Positions 13,079 through 22,434 of a DNA stretch of 64,000 nucleotides are shown piece by piece; within the stretch, counting starts at the first letter, position 1, and each line of letters opens with the position of its first letter. Source of the DNA: Kushneria pakistanensis. GTDB taxonomy: Bacteria; Pseudomonadota; Gammaproteobacteria; Pseudomonadales; Halomonadaceae. The notes beneath the pieces are model-generated. The model had not been told where the DNA came from. It was given only the letters and a program-made list of their open reading frames with translations, and did no database searches. The stretch is taken from assembly GCF_014652795.1 (NCBI RefSeq), contig NZ_BMZM01000001.1, positions 248,001 to 312,000 of the forward strand, written 5' to 3'. A program made the position numbers and the translations under genes.

Positions 13079-13276
13079 TGCTGATACATTAAGCCGCCAA
13101 AATTCGTCTCATTGTGGGCATGACGTCTCTGACATGTCACAAGCGAGACCGGAATATCATGAGGGTCACACCTCGAGGCGCATGTTGACGACAGGCGGCG
13201 GTTGCCGTGCACCGTCGCTTGATGCATCGCTCGTTGCCTCATTTAAAAGAACTGACCCACTGTTTACGGGAAGCCC

Positions 13277-15883
13277 ATGAAAAGCGCCGACATACGACAA
13301 GCATTTCTGAATTTTTTTGAACAGCATGGCCATACCCAGGTGCCCTCCAGCTCGCTGGTGCCTGACAACGATCCCACGCTGCTTTTCACCAATGCCGGTA
13401 TGGTGCCTTTCAAGGACGTCTTTCTGGGCCGTGACCCCAGACCCTACGTGCGGGCCACCTCTGCCCAGCGCTGTGTCAGGGCTGGCGGCAAGCACAATGA
13501 CCTGGATAACGTCGGCTACACCGCGCGTCATCACACCCTGTTCGAGATGCTGGGCAACTTCAGTTTTGGCGACTATTTCAAGCGCGACGCCATTCACTAT
13601 GCCTGGCAGTTTCTGACCGAAAATCTTGGGCTCCCCGCAGAGAAGCTCTGGGTGACGGTGCATGTCAGCGATGATGAAGCCGCTGATATCTGGCTCAATG
13701 ATGTAGGCGTCAGCGCCGAGCGTTTTTCACGGCTGGATGAAGACAACTTCTGGCAGATGGGTGATACCGGCCCCTGTGGTCCGTCTTCGGAAATCTTTTT
13801 CGATCATGGCCCGGACGTGTTTGGTGGCCCGCCGGGAAGCCCCGATGAAGATGGCGATCGCTACATCGAGATCTGGAACCTGGTCTTCATGCAGTACGAC
13901 CGCGATGCCCAGGGCAACATGACCCCGCTGCCCAGACCTTCCATCGATACCGGCATGGGGCTTGAGCGTATCGCTGCCGTCATGCAGGGCGTTCACTCCA
14001 ACTACGAAATCGATCTCTTCAAGCGACTGCTGGCATCGGCTGCCGAAATTGCCGGGCAGCAGGATATTCACCAGCCGTCACTGCGCGTCATTGCCGACCA
14101 TATTCGCTCCTGTGCGTTTTTGATCGTGGATGGCGTCATCCCCTCCAATGAAGGTCGCGGTTATGTGCTGCGCCGCATCATTCGCCGTGCCGTACGCCAT
14201 GGCCACAAGCTCGGTGTGCGCGAACCCTTCTTCCATCGTCTGGTGGCCGCTCTTGATGAAGAGATGGGCGAGGCCTATCCCGAGCTGCACGCACGTCGCG
14301 AGCAGATCGAGAAGGTGCTGCTGCGTGAAGAGGAGCAGTTTGCCCGCACGCTGGACAACGGCATGCGTCTGCTGGATGAGGCGTTGGCCGGTCTTGAAGG
14401 CAACGAGCTGGATGGCGAGACCATCTTCAAGCTGTATGACACCTACGGCTTCCCCTACGACCTGACCGCCGATATTGCCCGCGAGCGCAATATCGCCCTC
14501 GATGAGGCCGGTTTTCAGCGCGAGCTCGAAGCCCAGCGCGAGCGCGCCCGTGCTGCCAGTCAGTTCGGCGCGCGACTCGAGGCAGACATTGATCTGGAAG
14601 GCGCCACCGAGTTTGTCGGCCGTGAGCGTCTGACCTCCTCGGCACAGGTACTGACGCTTCTCAACGATCAGGGAGAGCAGGTCGACCAGCTCGAAACCGG
14701 GCAGAGTGGCGCCATCGTGCTGGACGAGACTCCTTTCTATGCCGAATCCGGCGGTCAGATCGGCGATCGTGGCACCCTGACGCTACCGGGCGTTGTGTTC
14801 AACGTGCGCGATACCCAAAAGCGTGGCCAGCACTTTGTGCATCTGGGAGAAGTGAGCGAAGGCGTCATGCCGGCGCAGGCCACGGTAGAGGCCAGCGTCG
14901 AGGTGCCGACCCGTCATGCCATCATGCGCAACCACTCGGCCACCCACCTGCTGCACGAGGCGCTGCGGCGCGTACTGGGCACGCATGTGCAGCAGAAGGG
15001 CTCACAGGTCGGTGATGAGCGGCTACGCTTTGACTTCAGCCACACTGAAGCCGTAACGCCTGAGGAGCTTGAACGGGTCGAGGCAATGATCAATGACGAG
15101 GTCATGGCCAATACCCCGGTGACCACGCAGCTGATGACGCTGGATGAAGCGCGCAAGCTGGGTGCCCAGGCGCTGTTTGAAGCCAAGTACGGCGAAAGCG
15201 TGCGTGTACTGACCATGGGCAGCGATGATTTCTCCATCGAGCTCTGTGGCGGTACACATGTCATGCGCACCGGTGATATCGGCCCGGTACGGCTACTCAG
15301 CGAAACGGGCGTTGCCGCCGGCGTGCGCCGTATCGAGGCGATTTCAGGGCACAGGGCGCTGAACTGGTTCCGCGATCAGCAGTCACTGATCACGCGCCTG
15401 GCCGATCAGGTGCGTGCGCGTCCCGAGCAGCTTGAGGCGCGCGTGGGCACGCTTTTGGAGCGTAACCGCGAACTCGAGCGGGAGCTTGAACGCAATCGCG
15501 CCAAACTGGCCAGTCAGGCCGGCAACGATCTGCTCGACGCCGCCGAGGAGATTGGCGGCGTGCGCGTGCTGACCCGTCAGCTCGAGGGGGTTGGCGCGAA
15601 GGAGCTTCGTGGGGTCATGGATCAGATGAAAAACCGGCTTGGTTCCGGCGTTGTCGTGCTGGCGGTTGCCAGCGATGACAAGGTCAATCTGATTGCCGGC
15701 GTCACGAAGGATCTGGTGGATCGCATCAGTGCCGGTAGTCTGGTCAGTGCCATTGCGCCCATGGTGGGCGGTCGCGGTGGCGGCCGCGCCGATATGGCCC
15801 AGGCCGGCGGCAGCGATGTCAGTGGCGTGGATAACGCCCTGCAGGCAGCGCGTCAGTGGGTCGCCGAAACACTTGAAGGATGA
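13277..15883 (+). CDS. alaS: Alanyl-tRNA synthetase
   Basis: AlaS charges tRNA-Ala. At 868 residues it is full length: catalytic domain ([33 protein letters not shown]), editing domain with zinc motifs [12 protein letters not shown] and [13 protein letters not shown], then a C-terminal coiled-coil and DHHA1 domain ending with [15 protein letters not shown]. The ATG follows GGGA. lysC starts 31 bases downstream, the same order as in Pseudomonas (alaS-lysC-csrA). Confidence 0.98.
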   Translation: MKSADIRQAFLNFFEQHGHTQVPSSSLVPDNDPTLLFTNAGMVPFKDVFLGRDPRPYVRATSAQRCVRAGGKHNDLDNVGYTARHHTLFEMLGNFSFGDYFKRDAIHYAWQFLTENLGLPAEKLWVTVHVSDDEAADIWLNDVGVSAERFSRLDEDNFWQMGDTGPCGPSSEIFFDHGPDVFGGPPGSPDEDGDRYIEIWNLVFMQYDRDAQGNMTPLPRPSIDTGMGLERIAAVMQGVHSNYEIDLFKRLLASAAEIAGQQDIHQPSLRVIADHIRSCAFLIVDGVIPSNEGRGYVLRRIIRRAVRHGHKLGVREPFFHRLVAALDEEMGEAYPELHARREQIEKVLLREEEQFARTLDNGMRLLDEALAGLEGNELDGETIFKLYDTYGFPYDLTADIARERNIALDEAGFQRELEAQRERARAASQFGARLEADIDLEGATEFVGRERLTSSAQVLTLLNDQGEQVDQLETGQSGAIVLDETPFYAESGGQIGDRGTLTLPGVVFNVRDTQKRGQHFVHLGEVSEGVMPAQATVEASVEVPTRHAIMRNHSATHLLHEALRRVLGTHVQQKGSQVGDERLRFDFSHTEAVTPEELERVEAMINDEVMANTPVTTQLMTLDEARKLGAQALFEAKYGESVRVLTMGSDDFSIELCGGTHVMRTGDIGPVRLLSETGVAAGVRRIEAISGHRALNWFRDQQSLITRLADQVRARPEQLEARVGTLLERNRELERELERNRAKLASQAGNDLLDAAEEIGGVRVLTRQLEGVGAKELRGVMDQMKNRLGSGVVVLAVASDDKVNLIAGVTKDLVDRISAGSLVSAIAPMVGGRGGGRADMAQAGGSDVSGVDNALQAARQWVAETLEG

Positions 15884-15914
15884 TGATCCAATACATCAAA
15901 TAAAGGGAGCATCC

Positions 15915-17162
15915 ATGGCGCTTTATGTACAAAAGTTTGGCGGTACCTCGGTGGGTAGCGTCGAGCGCATCAAGGCAGTGGCCGAGAAGGTCAAGGGATT
16001 TCGTGATCAGGGTCACCAGATTGTGGTGGTCGTGTCGGCCATGAGTGGTGAAACCAACCGCCTGATCGAACTGGCTTCACAGATCAACGAAGAGCCCACA
16101 CCGCGTGAAATGGACATGCTGGTCTCCACCGGGGAGCAGGTAACGATCTCACTGCTGGCCATGGCGCTGCATCAGCTGGGCGTCAAGGCGACATCCTATA
16201 CCGGCGCCCAGATAGGGATTCGCACCGACAGTGCCCATACCCGTGCCCGCATTCAGCGCATCGAGACCGATGAGCTGCGCGCCGATCTCGACGAGGGTCA
16301 GGTCGTGGTCGTGGCAGGCTTTCAGGGTGTTGACGCTGAAGGCAACATTACCACGCTGGGCCGAGGTGGCTCCGATACGACCGGCGTGGCGCTGGCGGCA
16401 GCGCTCAAGGCCGACGAGTGCCAGATCTATACCGATGTCGATGGTGTCTATACCACCGACCCGCGTGTATGCGACAAGGCGCGCCGACTGGAAAGCATTA
16501 CAGTCGAGGAGATGCTGGAGATGGCCAGTCTGGGCTCCAAGGTGCTTCAGATTAGAGCCGTGGAGTTTGCCGGCAAATACAATGTGCCGCTGCGCGTCCT
16601 GTCTTCCTTCAAGGAAGGTCCGGGCACCCTGATTACTGCAGATGAAGAGATTGCCAATATGGAAGAGCCGCTGATCTCGGGTATTGCCTTTAACAACAAC
16701 GAAGCCAAGCTGACGGTTGTGAGCACGCCCGATGTGCCAGGCGTTGCCTCGCGCATCCTGGGGCCGATTTCGGATGCCAATATCGAAGTCGACATGATTG
16801 TTCAGAACGTGGCGCCCACGGGCGGCTACACTGATTTCACCTTTACGGTCGCGAAAAACGATTTTCGCCAGACCCAGCGCATCCTGCAGGAGCAGGTCAT
16901 TCCGTCGCTGGGCGGGGGTGAGGTCCGGGGTGACGACAAGATCGCCAAGGTCTCGCTGGTCGGCGTGGGCATGCGTTCCCATGCGGGTGTGGCAACCCGA
17001 ATGTTTCGGGTACTGGCCGAGGAAGGGATCAATATCCGGATGGTATCGACTTCAGAGATCAAGATCTCTGTCGTTATAGACGAAAAGTTTCTCGAGCTTG
17101 CCGTGCGATCCCTGCATACCGCTTTCGGCCTCGACAGGGCCGATGTGACCGAAGAGCGCTAA
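15915..17162 (+). CDS. lysC: Aspartate kinase
   Basis: LysC phosphorylates aspartate, the entry to lysine, threonine and methionine synthesis and, in halophiles, to ectoine through aspartate semialdehyde. The 415-residue protein has the N-terminal kinase motif VQKFGGTSVGS and two C-terminal ACT domains (about 265-340 and 345-415), the regulatory form inhibited by end-product amino acids in related enzymes. ATG 15915 follows AGGGAG by five bases; the frame is open far upstream into alaS but that part is not homologous. There is no lysine riboswitch in the 31-base gap. Confidence 0.96.
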   Translation: MALYVQKFGGTSVGSVERIKAVAEKVKGFRDQGHQIVVVVSAMSGETNRLIELASQINEEPTPREMDMLVSTGEQVTISLLAMALHQLGVKATSYTGAQIGIRTDSAHTRARIQRIETDELRADLDEGQVVVVAGFQGVDAEGNITTLGRGGSDTTGVALAAALKADECQIYTDVDGVYTTDPRVCDKARRLESITVEEMLEMASLGSKVLQIRAVEFAGKYNVPLRVLSSFKEGPGTLITADEEIANMEEPLISGIAFNNNEAKLTVVSTPDVPGVASRILGPISDANIEVDMIVQNVAPTGGYTDFTFTVAKNDFRQTQRILQEQVIPSLGGGEVRGDDKIAKVSLVGVGMRSHAGVATRMFRVLAEEGINIRMVSTSEIKISVVIDEKFLELAVRSLHTAFGLDRADVTEER

Positions 17163-17267
17163 AAATTGCTGTAATACAGGGTGGCGGGGTGGTGCTTACA
17201 GGGCTTTCTGCCACACTGACAGCAGTGATCGTGTGCCGGAAAAGATGAAAGGGCGTTATAACACAGG

Positions 17268-17296
17268 TTGGATCATGGTTCGGCTTGTCGCATAAT
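17268..17296 (+). promoter_or_regulatory. Putative promoter of csrA
   Basis: TTGGAT (17268-17273) and CATAAT (17291-17296) are 17 bases apart, about 75 bases before csrA. A second AT-rich stretch at 17329-17345 could hold another start site, as csrA genes often have several. Confidence 0.45.
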
Positions 17297-17345
17297 GCCC
17301 CGCTTAATTCAATCCGGTGCACGATCTATATGAATATATGTATAG

Positions 17346-17368
17346 GGAAGCAGCAATGAAAAGGAGGT
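17346..17368 (+). promoter_or_regulatory. Ribosome site of csrA with overlapping GGA motifs
   Basis: AAGGAGGT (17361-17368) is a near-perfect Shine-Dalgarno sequence four bases before the ATG. It contains a GGA, and a second GGA lies at 17346-17348. CsrA binds A(N)GGA sites overlapping ribosome sites, so this leader could mediate autorepression. Confidence 0.45.
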
Positions 17369-17372
17369 CGCA

Positions 17373-17570
17373 ATGCTCATCCTGACTCGCCGCGTGGGTG
17401 AGACACTCATGGTTGGCGATGAAATTACCGTGACCGTGCTCGGCGTCAAGGGCAACCAGGTCCGTCTGGGTGTCAATGCACCCAAGAATGTCTCCGTGCA
17501 TCGTGAAGAGATTTATCAGCGTATCCAGCAGGAAAAGAGTGATAGCGACAACGATAACGGCCCTGCCTGA
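17373..17570 (+). CDS. csrA: Carbon storage regulator CsrA (RsmA)
   Basis: CsrA is a small dimeric RNA-binding protein that represses or stabilises target mRNAs by binding GGA motifs. The 65-residue sequence starts with the conserved [18 protein letters not shown] and keeps the RNA-binding C-terminal part of the fold ([13 protein letters not shown]). It follows lysC and precedes tRNA-Ser and tRNA-Arg genes, the typical gammaproteobacterial location. Its likely antagonist RNA is at 7156-7362. Confidence 0.98.
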   Translation: MLILTRRVGETLMVGDEITVTVLGVKGNQVRLGVNAPKNVSVHREEIYQRIQQEKSDSDNDNGPA

Positions 17571-17623
17571 AGGCTGTCTGTCTGCGCAGTTACCCACCCG
17601 AATATATTGAATCATAAGATTTT

Positions 17624-17652
17624 TTGACTTGGGGCTGGACAGGGAATAGTAA
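17624..17652 (+). promoter_or_regulatory. Putative promoter of the tRNA cluster
   Basis: TTGACT (17624-17629) and TAGTAA (17647-17652) are spaced 17 bases apart, followed by a GC-rich discriminator (GCGCGCC near 17666), as expected of a stringently controlled stable-RNA promoter. Confidence 0.4.
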
Positions 17653-17682
17653 ACCAGGTAATATGCGCGCCGTACCGATCGA

Positions 17683-17775
17683 GGAGAGATGGCCGAGTGG
17701 CTGAAGGCGCTCCCCTGCTAAGGGAGTATAGGGTTTATAGCCCTATCGAGGGTTCGAATCCCTCTCTCTCCGCCA
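17683..17775 (+). tRNA. tRNA-Ser(GCU)
   Basis: A 93-base class II tRNA with acceptor stem GGAGAGA/TCTCTCC, long variable arm, GGTTCGAATCC T-loop and encoded CCA. The anticodon loop CTGCTAA gives GCU, reading serine AGC/AGU codons. Confidence 0.96.
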
Positions 17776-17850
17776 TCGCCGGTACAGAATGTCGAAAGCC
17801 GCGCCTTTGAAGTAAAGGCGAAAATGACATTCAACTGCAGGACTTTTGTT

Positions 17851-17927
17851 GCGCCCGTAGCTCAGCTGGATAGAGTACCTGACTACGAATCAGGGGGTCG
17901 GAGGTTCGAATCCTCCCGGGCGCGCCA
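17851..17927 (+). tRNA. tRNA-Arg(ACG), copy 1
   Basis: A 77-base tRNA with acceptor GCGCCCG/CGGGCGC, anticodon loop CTACGAA (anticodon ACG, edited to ICG by TadA in bacteria), GGTTCGAATCC and encoded CCA. Confidence 0.96.
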
Positions 17928-17960
17928 TCAGTATCAAGATGTGAAAGGCCTGTTTTATTT

Positions 17961-18037
17961 GCGCCCGTAGCTCAGCTGGATAGAGTACCTGACTACGAAT
18001 CAGGGGGTCGGAGGTTCGAATCCTCCCGGGCGCGCCA
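17961..18037 (+). tRNA. tRNA-Arg(ACG), copy 2
   Basis: Identical over all 77 bases to the copy at 17851-17927, 33 bases downstream of it; the spacers differ. A terminator follows, so the three tRNAs are probably one transcript. Confidence 0.96.
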
Positions 18038-18043
18038 GATTCC

Positions 18044-18071
18044 AAAGCCCCGTCCGAAAGGACGGGGCTTT
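18044..18071 (+). terminator. Terminator after the tRNA cluster
   Basis: AAAGCCCCGTCC and GGACGGGGCTTT with a GAAA tetraloop, seven bases after the second tRNA-Arg. The symmetric A/T flanks could also end the convergent dusC transcript. Confidence 0.88.
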
Positions 18072-18148
18072 CTGCGTTTTAGCCTGCGGCATTCTGCTTC
18101 GGAGGGCGGCCAGTGCAGCCGCCCCAGTGCGTTTCCTTTCCGATACGA

Positions 18149-19183
18149 TTAGCCCGATAGGGACATCGCGGTTTCCGACCGCTGCGACTCGTCCTGCAAT
18201 GCCGTCATGAAATCGTCCAGCGCCGTAATACGGCGAAGGCGCTGAAAATGCTCGCCTGCCTCACTGTCGTGCTGGCGCATGATGTTGAGCCACTGCTTCA
18301 AAAGCGATACTACGACCTTTGAGGGCAGGGCAGGATCGATGCGCTGAACGTAGGCGGTCAGCAGGGCACTGCGATCCTGCCAGCGGGTGGCCGGCAGTCG
18401 CTCACCCGTGAGCTGCCAGTGGCGGATGCGCTTTGCCAGCCACGGATCGGCCAGCGCTGCCCGCCCCAGCATGACATCCTGACAGCCGCTCACCTCCCGC
18501 GCCTTCCAGTACTCATCAAGCGTCCAGATATCCCCATTGACCACGACCGGTACACCGGCCTGCTCGCGGATACGACTGACCCATTCCCAGTGCGCCGGCG
18601 GGCGATAGCCCTCACGACGGGTACGGGCGTGGACCACCAGACGCTGTGCGCCCCCATCTTCAGCGGCGCGCGCGCATTCCAGCGCCAGCGTCTTGTCCTC
18701 GAACCCCAGCCGCAGTTTGGCGGTTACCGGCACGCCGGTGCCTTCAAGAGCACTGTGGACTCCCCGAACGGCCTGGTACACCCGCTCGGGGCTGCGCAGA
18801 AGCGCCGCACCCCCATCATGGCGATTGACTGTCTTCGCCGGACAGCCAAAGTTCATGTCGATTACTGGTGCCCCCAGGGCTGCCGCCACCTGCGCGTTTT
18901 CGCCCAGCCTGTCGGGCTGTGAGCCCAGCAGCTGTAGATATACCGGTGTGCCGCTGGGGGTCTGGCTGCCGGTATCAAGCTCCGGACAGATACGCTGAAA
19001 GACCCGGGGCGGCAGACGGGCATCCGTCACGCGCACGAATTCGGTCACGCTCCAGTCAAAACCGCCCAGCTCGGTCAAAAGCTCACGCGTCAGCGCATCG
19101 ATGACGCCCTCCATGGGCGCAAGACCGATCAGGCCGGCTCGAGAAGTGTCGGCCGGAGCGGCAGAAAAGGAAGTGGCTGGCAT
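18149..19183 (-). CDS. dusC: tRNA-dihydrouridine(16) synthase DusC
   Basis: DusC reduces U16 in the tRNA D-loop using FMN and NADPH. The 344-residue protein shows the Dus core: GLAPMEGVIDALTRELL at the N terminus, the catalytic-cysteine motif DMNFGCPAKTVNRHDGGAALL (key residues NFGCPAK, near residue 112), HARTRREGY, and VNGDIW. The long C-terminal helical domain and the motif pattern fit subfamily C. It runs toward the tRNA genes and has a weak ribosome site. Confidence 0.92.
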   Translation of the reverse strand: MPATSFSAAPADTSRAGLIGLAPMEGVIDALTRELLTELGGFDWSVTEFVRVTDARLPPRVFQRICPELDTGSQTPSGTPVYLQLLGSQPDRLGENAQVAAALGAPVIDMNFGCPAKTVNRHDGGAALLRSPERVYQAVRGVHSALEGTGVPVTAKLRLGFEDKTLALECARAAEDGGAQRLVVHARTRREGYRPPAHWEWVSRIREQAGVPVVVNGDIWTLDEYWKAREVSGCQDVMLGRAALADPWLAKRIRHWQLTGERLPATRWQDRSALLTAYVQRIDPALPSKVVVSLLKQWLNIMRQHDSEAGEHFQRLRRITALDDFMTALQDESQRSETAMSLSG

Positions 19184-19290
19184 GGCAGGAGATCCGCGAT
19201 AGTCGTGACTGGCGCCGCCATCATAGGCATGTTGATCGCAATGACAAGCGGCGCAGGTATTTCAGAAAGGCCCGACCCCTGCAGGCCGCG

Positions 19291-19317
19291 AAAAAATGGC
19301 GACCGACAGCCCGTCGG
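19291..19317 (-). terminator. Possible terminator after ggt
   Basis: On the minus strand a CCGAC/GTCGG stem (19317-19303) is followed after six bases by six T (19296-19291). The spacer makes it imperfect. Confidence 0.4.
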
Positions 19318-19325
19318 GAAAGGCC

Positions 19326-20957
19326 CTAGAGTACGGCAATGGCCGAGTCGGTACGTGGCTCGGTGCCACCACACAAAACGCCTGTGGCGGGGTCGCGCAG
19401 GATGATCTGTCCACGCCCGAAGCCTGTCAGGTCAAAGGCGTAATCGATCTCGTGACCGCGCCGGGTCATCTCGCGCAGCAGATGTGTCGGGTAGCCATGC
19501 TCCACGCTGATGTGTCGCCCACCGGTCCACTGCCAGCGCGGTGCATCCAGCGCTGCCTGCGGGTTGAGACCGAAATCGATTAGGTTCATCACCATCTGCA
19601 TGTGCCCCTGGGGCTGCATGAAACCGCCCATCACGCCAAAGGGCCCAAGCGCCTGGCCGTCCCGGGTCAGAAAGCCGGGAATGATGGTGTGAAATGTCTT
19701 CTTGTTGGGTGCGACCACGTTGACGTGATCGGCCTGGAGGCTGAAGCCGTGGCCGCGGTTGTGCAATGCGATACCGGTTTCCGGCACTACCACACCGGAG
19801 CCAAAGTTGTGATAGTTGCTCTGAATGAACGACACCATGTTGCCGTCACCGTCGGCCGTGGCCAGATAGACCGTGCCGCCGGCAGTCGGCTTTCCCGGTG
19901 CCGGGTCCATGGCAGACTCGGTGATGTCCTGGCGGCGACGGGCGGCATAGCGCTCGCTTAACAGGTCCTCGATACGGGTGGTCATGTGTTCGAGGTGGGT
20001 TACAAAGGCGTGGCCGTCGGCATAGGCCAGCTTCATGGCCTCACACTGGCGGTGTAGTACCGTAATATCATCACGGCTGTGCAGATCGTCATAGCCGCTC
20101 ATGATGTTCAAGCCCATCAGCGCCACGATGCCCTGACCGTTGGGCGGAATTTCCCACACCTCCACGCCGCGATAGTTCACGCTGATGGGATCGACCCATT
20201 CGATCCGATGCGCGGCCAGATCCTTCAGGCGCAGATAGCCGCCGGTAGCGCGCGAGAAGGCATCGATCTTCTCGGCCAGCTCGCCGTGATAGAAGCTCTC
20301 ACAGCGGGTGCGCGCCAGCGATTCAAGCGTTGTGGCATGGCGCTCGCTTTTGAACAGCTCACCGGGCTGCGGCGCGTGGCCCTCGGGTGTGAACAGCGTG
20401 AACCATTCTCTGGTGGCGGCGTCCGTAAAGCGCGGTCGAAAGCGCTTTTCGGCGCGCTGCCACTGCTCGCTGATGGCCGGCGACACCGGGAAGCCATCGC
20501 GGGCAAGCGCGATGGCCGGTGCCAGCAGTGTCTCGAAAGGCAGTTTGCCAAAGCGTTCGGACAGCGCCGCCCAGGCCGACGGCGTACCGGGTACGTTGAC
20601 CGGCGTCCAGCCATACAGTGGCATGTGCTCATGACCGGCTGCCAGCAACGCCTCGCGAGTCAGCGCGGCTGGAGAGACGCCGCTGGCGTTGAGACCGTGC
20701 AGTTTCCCGCCCCCTTCATCATTGCGCATCCAGACCAGCGCGAAGGCGTCTCCGCCAATGCCATTGCCGGTCGGCTCGACCACGGTCAGTGCCGCGGCCG
20801 TGGCAATGGCGGCGTCCACGGCGTTGCCGCCCTGGGCGAGAATGTCGCGCCCGACCTGCGCAGCCTGCGGCTGAGAAGCGGCGACCATGCCATGGCGGGC
20901 ATAGGTGGCGCTGCGACAGGAAGGGTAGGGGTTATGGTGTGAAAAGGTGTAGTGCAT
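19326..20957 (-). CDS. ggt: Gamma-glutamyltransferase family protein
   Basis: The 543-residue protein belongs to the N-terminal-nucleophile gamma-glutamyltransferase family, which cleaves or transfers gamma-glutamyl groups from glutathione and related compounds. Family motifs are HGMVAASQPQAA, GGNAVDAAIATAAALTVVEP and NGIGGDAF. The maturation threonine is in AGGTVYLATADGDGN (about residue 362), where the precursor would cleave itself. There is no signal peptide, so this looks like the cytoplasmic subgroup rather than periplasmic Ggt; the exact substrate is open. I use ATG 20957; in-frame ATGs at 20966 and 20987 are alternatives. Confidence 0.85.
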   Translation of the reverse strand: MHYTFSHHNPYPSCRSATYARHGMVAASQPQAAQVGRDILAQGGNAVDAAIATAAALTVVEPTGNGIGGDAFALVWMRNDEGGGKLHGLNASGVSPAALTREALLAAGHEHMPLYGWTPVNVPGTPSAWAALSERFGKLPFETLLAPAIALARDGFPVSPAISEQWQRAEKRFRPRFTDAATREWFTLFTPEGHAPQPGELFKSERHATTLESLARTRCESFYHGELAEKIDAFSRATGGYLRLKDLAAHRIEWVDPISVNYRGVEVWEIPPNGQGIVALMGLNIMSGYDDLHSRDDITVLHRQCEAMKLAYADGHAFVTHLEHMTTRIEDLLSERYAARRRQDITESAMDPAPGKPTAGGTVYLATADGDGNMVSFIQSNYHNFGSGVVVPETGIALHNRGHGFSLQADHVNVVAPNKKTFHTIIPGFLTRDGQALGPFGVMGGFMQPQGHMQMVMNLIDFGLNPQAALDAPRWQWTGGRHISVEHGYPTHLLREMTRRGHEIDYAFDLTGFGRGQIILRDPATGVLCGGTEPRTDSAIAVL

Positions 20958-21013
20958 GAAGGCCATCTCTTTTGGGATTGTTGTCATGGTGAAACGGCAT
21001 CGGATTGAAGCAC

Positions 21014-21649
21014 TCAGGCAAATGCGCCGGGTGGCTCGTCATGAAGCACAAGACGTCCCCTGAGCCGTGAATTCAGTGCCTCGAGGTCAGGTGTCCGGTC
21101 ACCCGGGAAGGCTATTTCCAGCGTCACGCCATCGGCGTCGTGACGCGCCTGATCGACAGGTGCATCGTTGAGTTCGGCCCAGCGGCGCAGCTCGTGCTCC
21201 AGGGCAAAGTCGGTGGTCAGCCACAGCGGGCGACGCGTGACGTACTCCCGGGTGGGCAGGGACTCGATGGCCTGAAGCAGCGCTTTGGAATAGGCGCGCA
21301 CCAGCCCGCCGGTGCCCAGTTTGGTGCCGCCAAAGTAGCGGATGATCACGGCGCTGATCTGCCCGAGGCCGCTGCCTTCAAGGACCTGATACATGGGCCG
21401 ACCGGCCGTGCCGCCGGGCTCGCCATCATCGGAAAAGCCGATGGCAGTCTGCTCACCCGGCGCCCCGGCGATAAATGCAGAACAGTGATGCGAGGCATCG
21501 GGGTGATCAAGGCGGGCCTGATCGACCAGCTGCTGGGCCTGCTCGGGGGTAGTGGCCTGCGCCACACGGGTAATGAAGCGACTCTTTTGTACCTCAAGGC
21601 TTTCTTCGTGGTACGGCGCCGGTGCGATATGCGGAATGGGATAGCGCAT
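21014..21649 (-). CDS. yigZ: YigZ/IMPACT-family protein (UPF0029)
   Basis: The 211-residue protein has the N-terminal UPF0029/Impact domain (KSRFITRV, HHCSAFIAG, the motif GFSDDGEPGGTAGRPM near residue 75, IRYFGGTKLGTGGLVRAYS) and a C-terminal DUF1949-type domain. Its molecular role is not established; eukaryotic IMPACT binds GCN1, and YigZ is suspected to act on translation or nucleic acids. It directly follows the LexA-like gene: the stop and start are separated by one base (or overlap if the ATG at 21661 is used), so the two are almost certainly cotranscribed. Confidence 0.88.
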   Translation of the reverse strand: MRYPIPHIAPAPYHEESLEVQKSRFITRVAQATTPEQAQQLVDQARLDHPDASHHCSAFIAGAPGEQTAIGFSDDGEPGGTAGRPMYQVLEGSGLGQISAVIIRYFGGTKLGTGGLVRAYSKALLQAIESLPTREYVTRRPLWLTTDFALEHELRRWAELNDAPVDQARHDADGVTLEIAFPGDRTPDLEALNSRLRGRLVLHDEPPGAFA

Positions 21650-21650
21650 G

Positions 21651-22139
21651 TCAGGCGGCATTGACGGGCGTGTCGGCCGGGCGACGCGCCACGCCCATCA
21701 CCAGACCCAGCACCTGAATGTCATCGTTTTTCAGATAGATCGGCGCCATGGTGTCATTGGCCGGTTGCAGTCTCACGCCCGACCTGTCGATGTAGACCTT
21801 CTTGAGCGTGACTTCACGATTATTGATCAGTACCACGGCCGTCTCGCCATTTTCAGCGGATTCGAGCTTCTCGATAATAATGATATCGCCATCGTGAATG
21901 TTGCAGTCGATCATCGAATCGCCGCGCACCCGCAGGGCATAGGTGTTGCGACGTATCATGCGTGAGGGGATGCGTACCGTTTCACTGTCGGCACAGGCCT
22001 CCATCGGCATGCCGGCCGAGACGGTACCCAATAGCGGTACCTCGACCAGCTCGCTGGCATCAATCTCCTCCCAGGCATCCTCGGCAAGCGGAATATTGGG
22101 CATGCGGTGCAAAAAGCGCGGCTCGGTATGGGCTGACAT
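21651..22139 (-). CDS. LexA/UmuD-like S24 autoprotease lacking a DNA-binding domain
   Basis: The 162-residue protein has the complete self-cleaving S24 domain: a cleavage-site-like Ala42-Gly43 (VSAGMP), the nucleophile Ser75 (RGDSMIDCNIHDGD) and the general base Lys113 (REVTLKKV). What precedes it is only about 35 residues without a winged helix, whereas LexA carries a 70-residue DNA-binding domain. No frame upstream encodes one, and the ATG at 22139 has GGGAG eight bases before it, so the short form looks real rather than a wrong start. It resembles UmuD in domain content but has no umuC next to it. RecA-stimulated self-cleavage is plausible; DNA binding of its own is not. It is cotranscribed with the yigZ homologue and diverges from smc. 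Confidence 0.8.
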   Translation of the reverse strand: MSAHTEPRFLHRMPNIPLAEDAWEEIDASELVEVPLLGTVSAGMPMEACADSETVRIPSRMIRRNTYALRVRGDSMIDCNIHDGDIIIIEKLESAENGETAVVLINNREVTLKKVYIDRSGVRLQPANDTMAPIYLKNDDIQVLGLVMGVARRPADTPVNAA

Positions 22140-22307
22140 AAGGCAACTCCCTGAAGGGGTATCCGATGGGCTGACACATGACCGGCGACACATGATGCGT
22201 CGTCGCAAGGCTGGCGTGACACGAACTTCACCGTAGAGGGGAAGCGTGCAAAAAGCGTCACGGGTAACCCCTCCAAGGTAACCGAAACCATACGGTGGCG
22301 GTAGTCG

Positions 22308-22336
22308 TTGACATGGAGAAAGGGCGCCAATCGTAG
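22308..22336 (+). promoter_or_regulatory. Putative promoter of smc
   Basis: A perfect -35 TTGACA (22308-22313) with a weak -10 TCGTAG 17 bases on, 98 bases before smc. The 295-base gap between the LexA-like gene and smc holds no LexA box that I can find. Confidence 0.4.
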
Positions 22337-22434
22337 TAAAGTGGCGCGCCTTGTCGCGGCCCTCCCGGGGTGCGACGCGCCAGCCTCACCGCTGGCCTCT
22401 GCTGATCGAATTGTGCCCGGAGCTGTCCACTGGA

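Noticed and set aside
15884..15914. Lysine riboswitch before lysC
   Set aside because: The alaS-lysC gap is only 31 bases, too short for one.
22140..22434. LexA box before the LexA-like gene or smc
   Set aside because: I looked for CTG-N10-CAG across the gap and found none.
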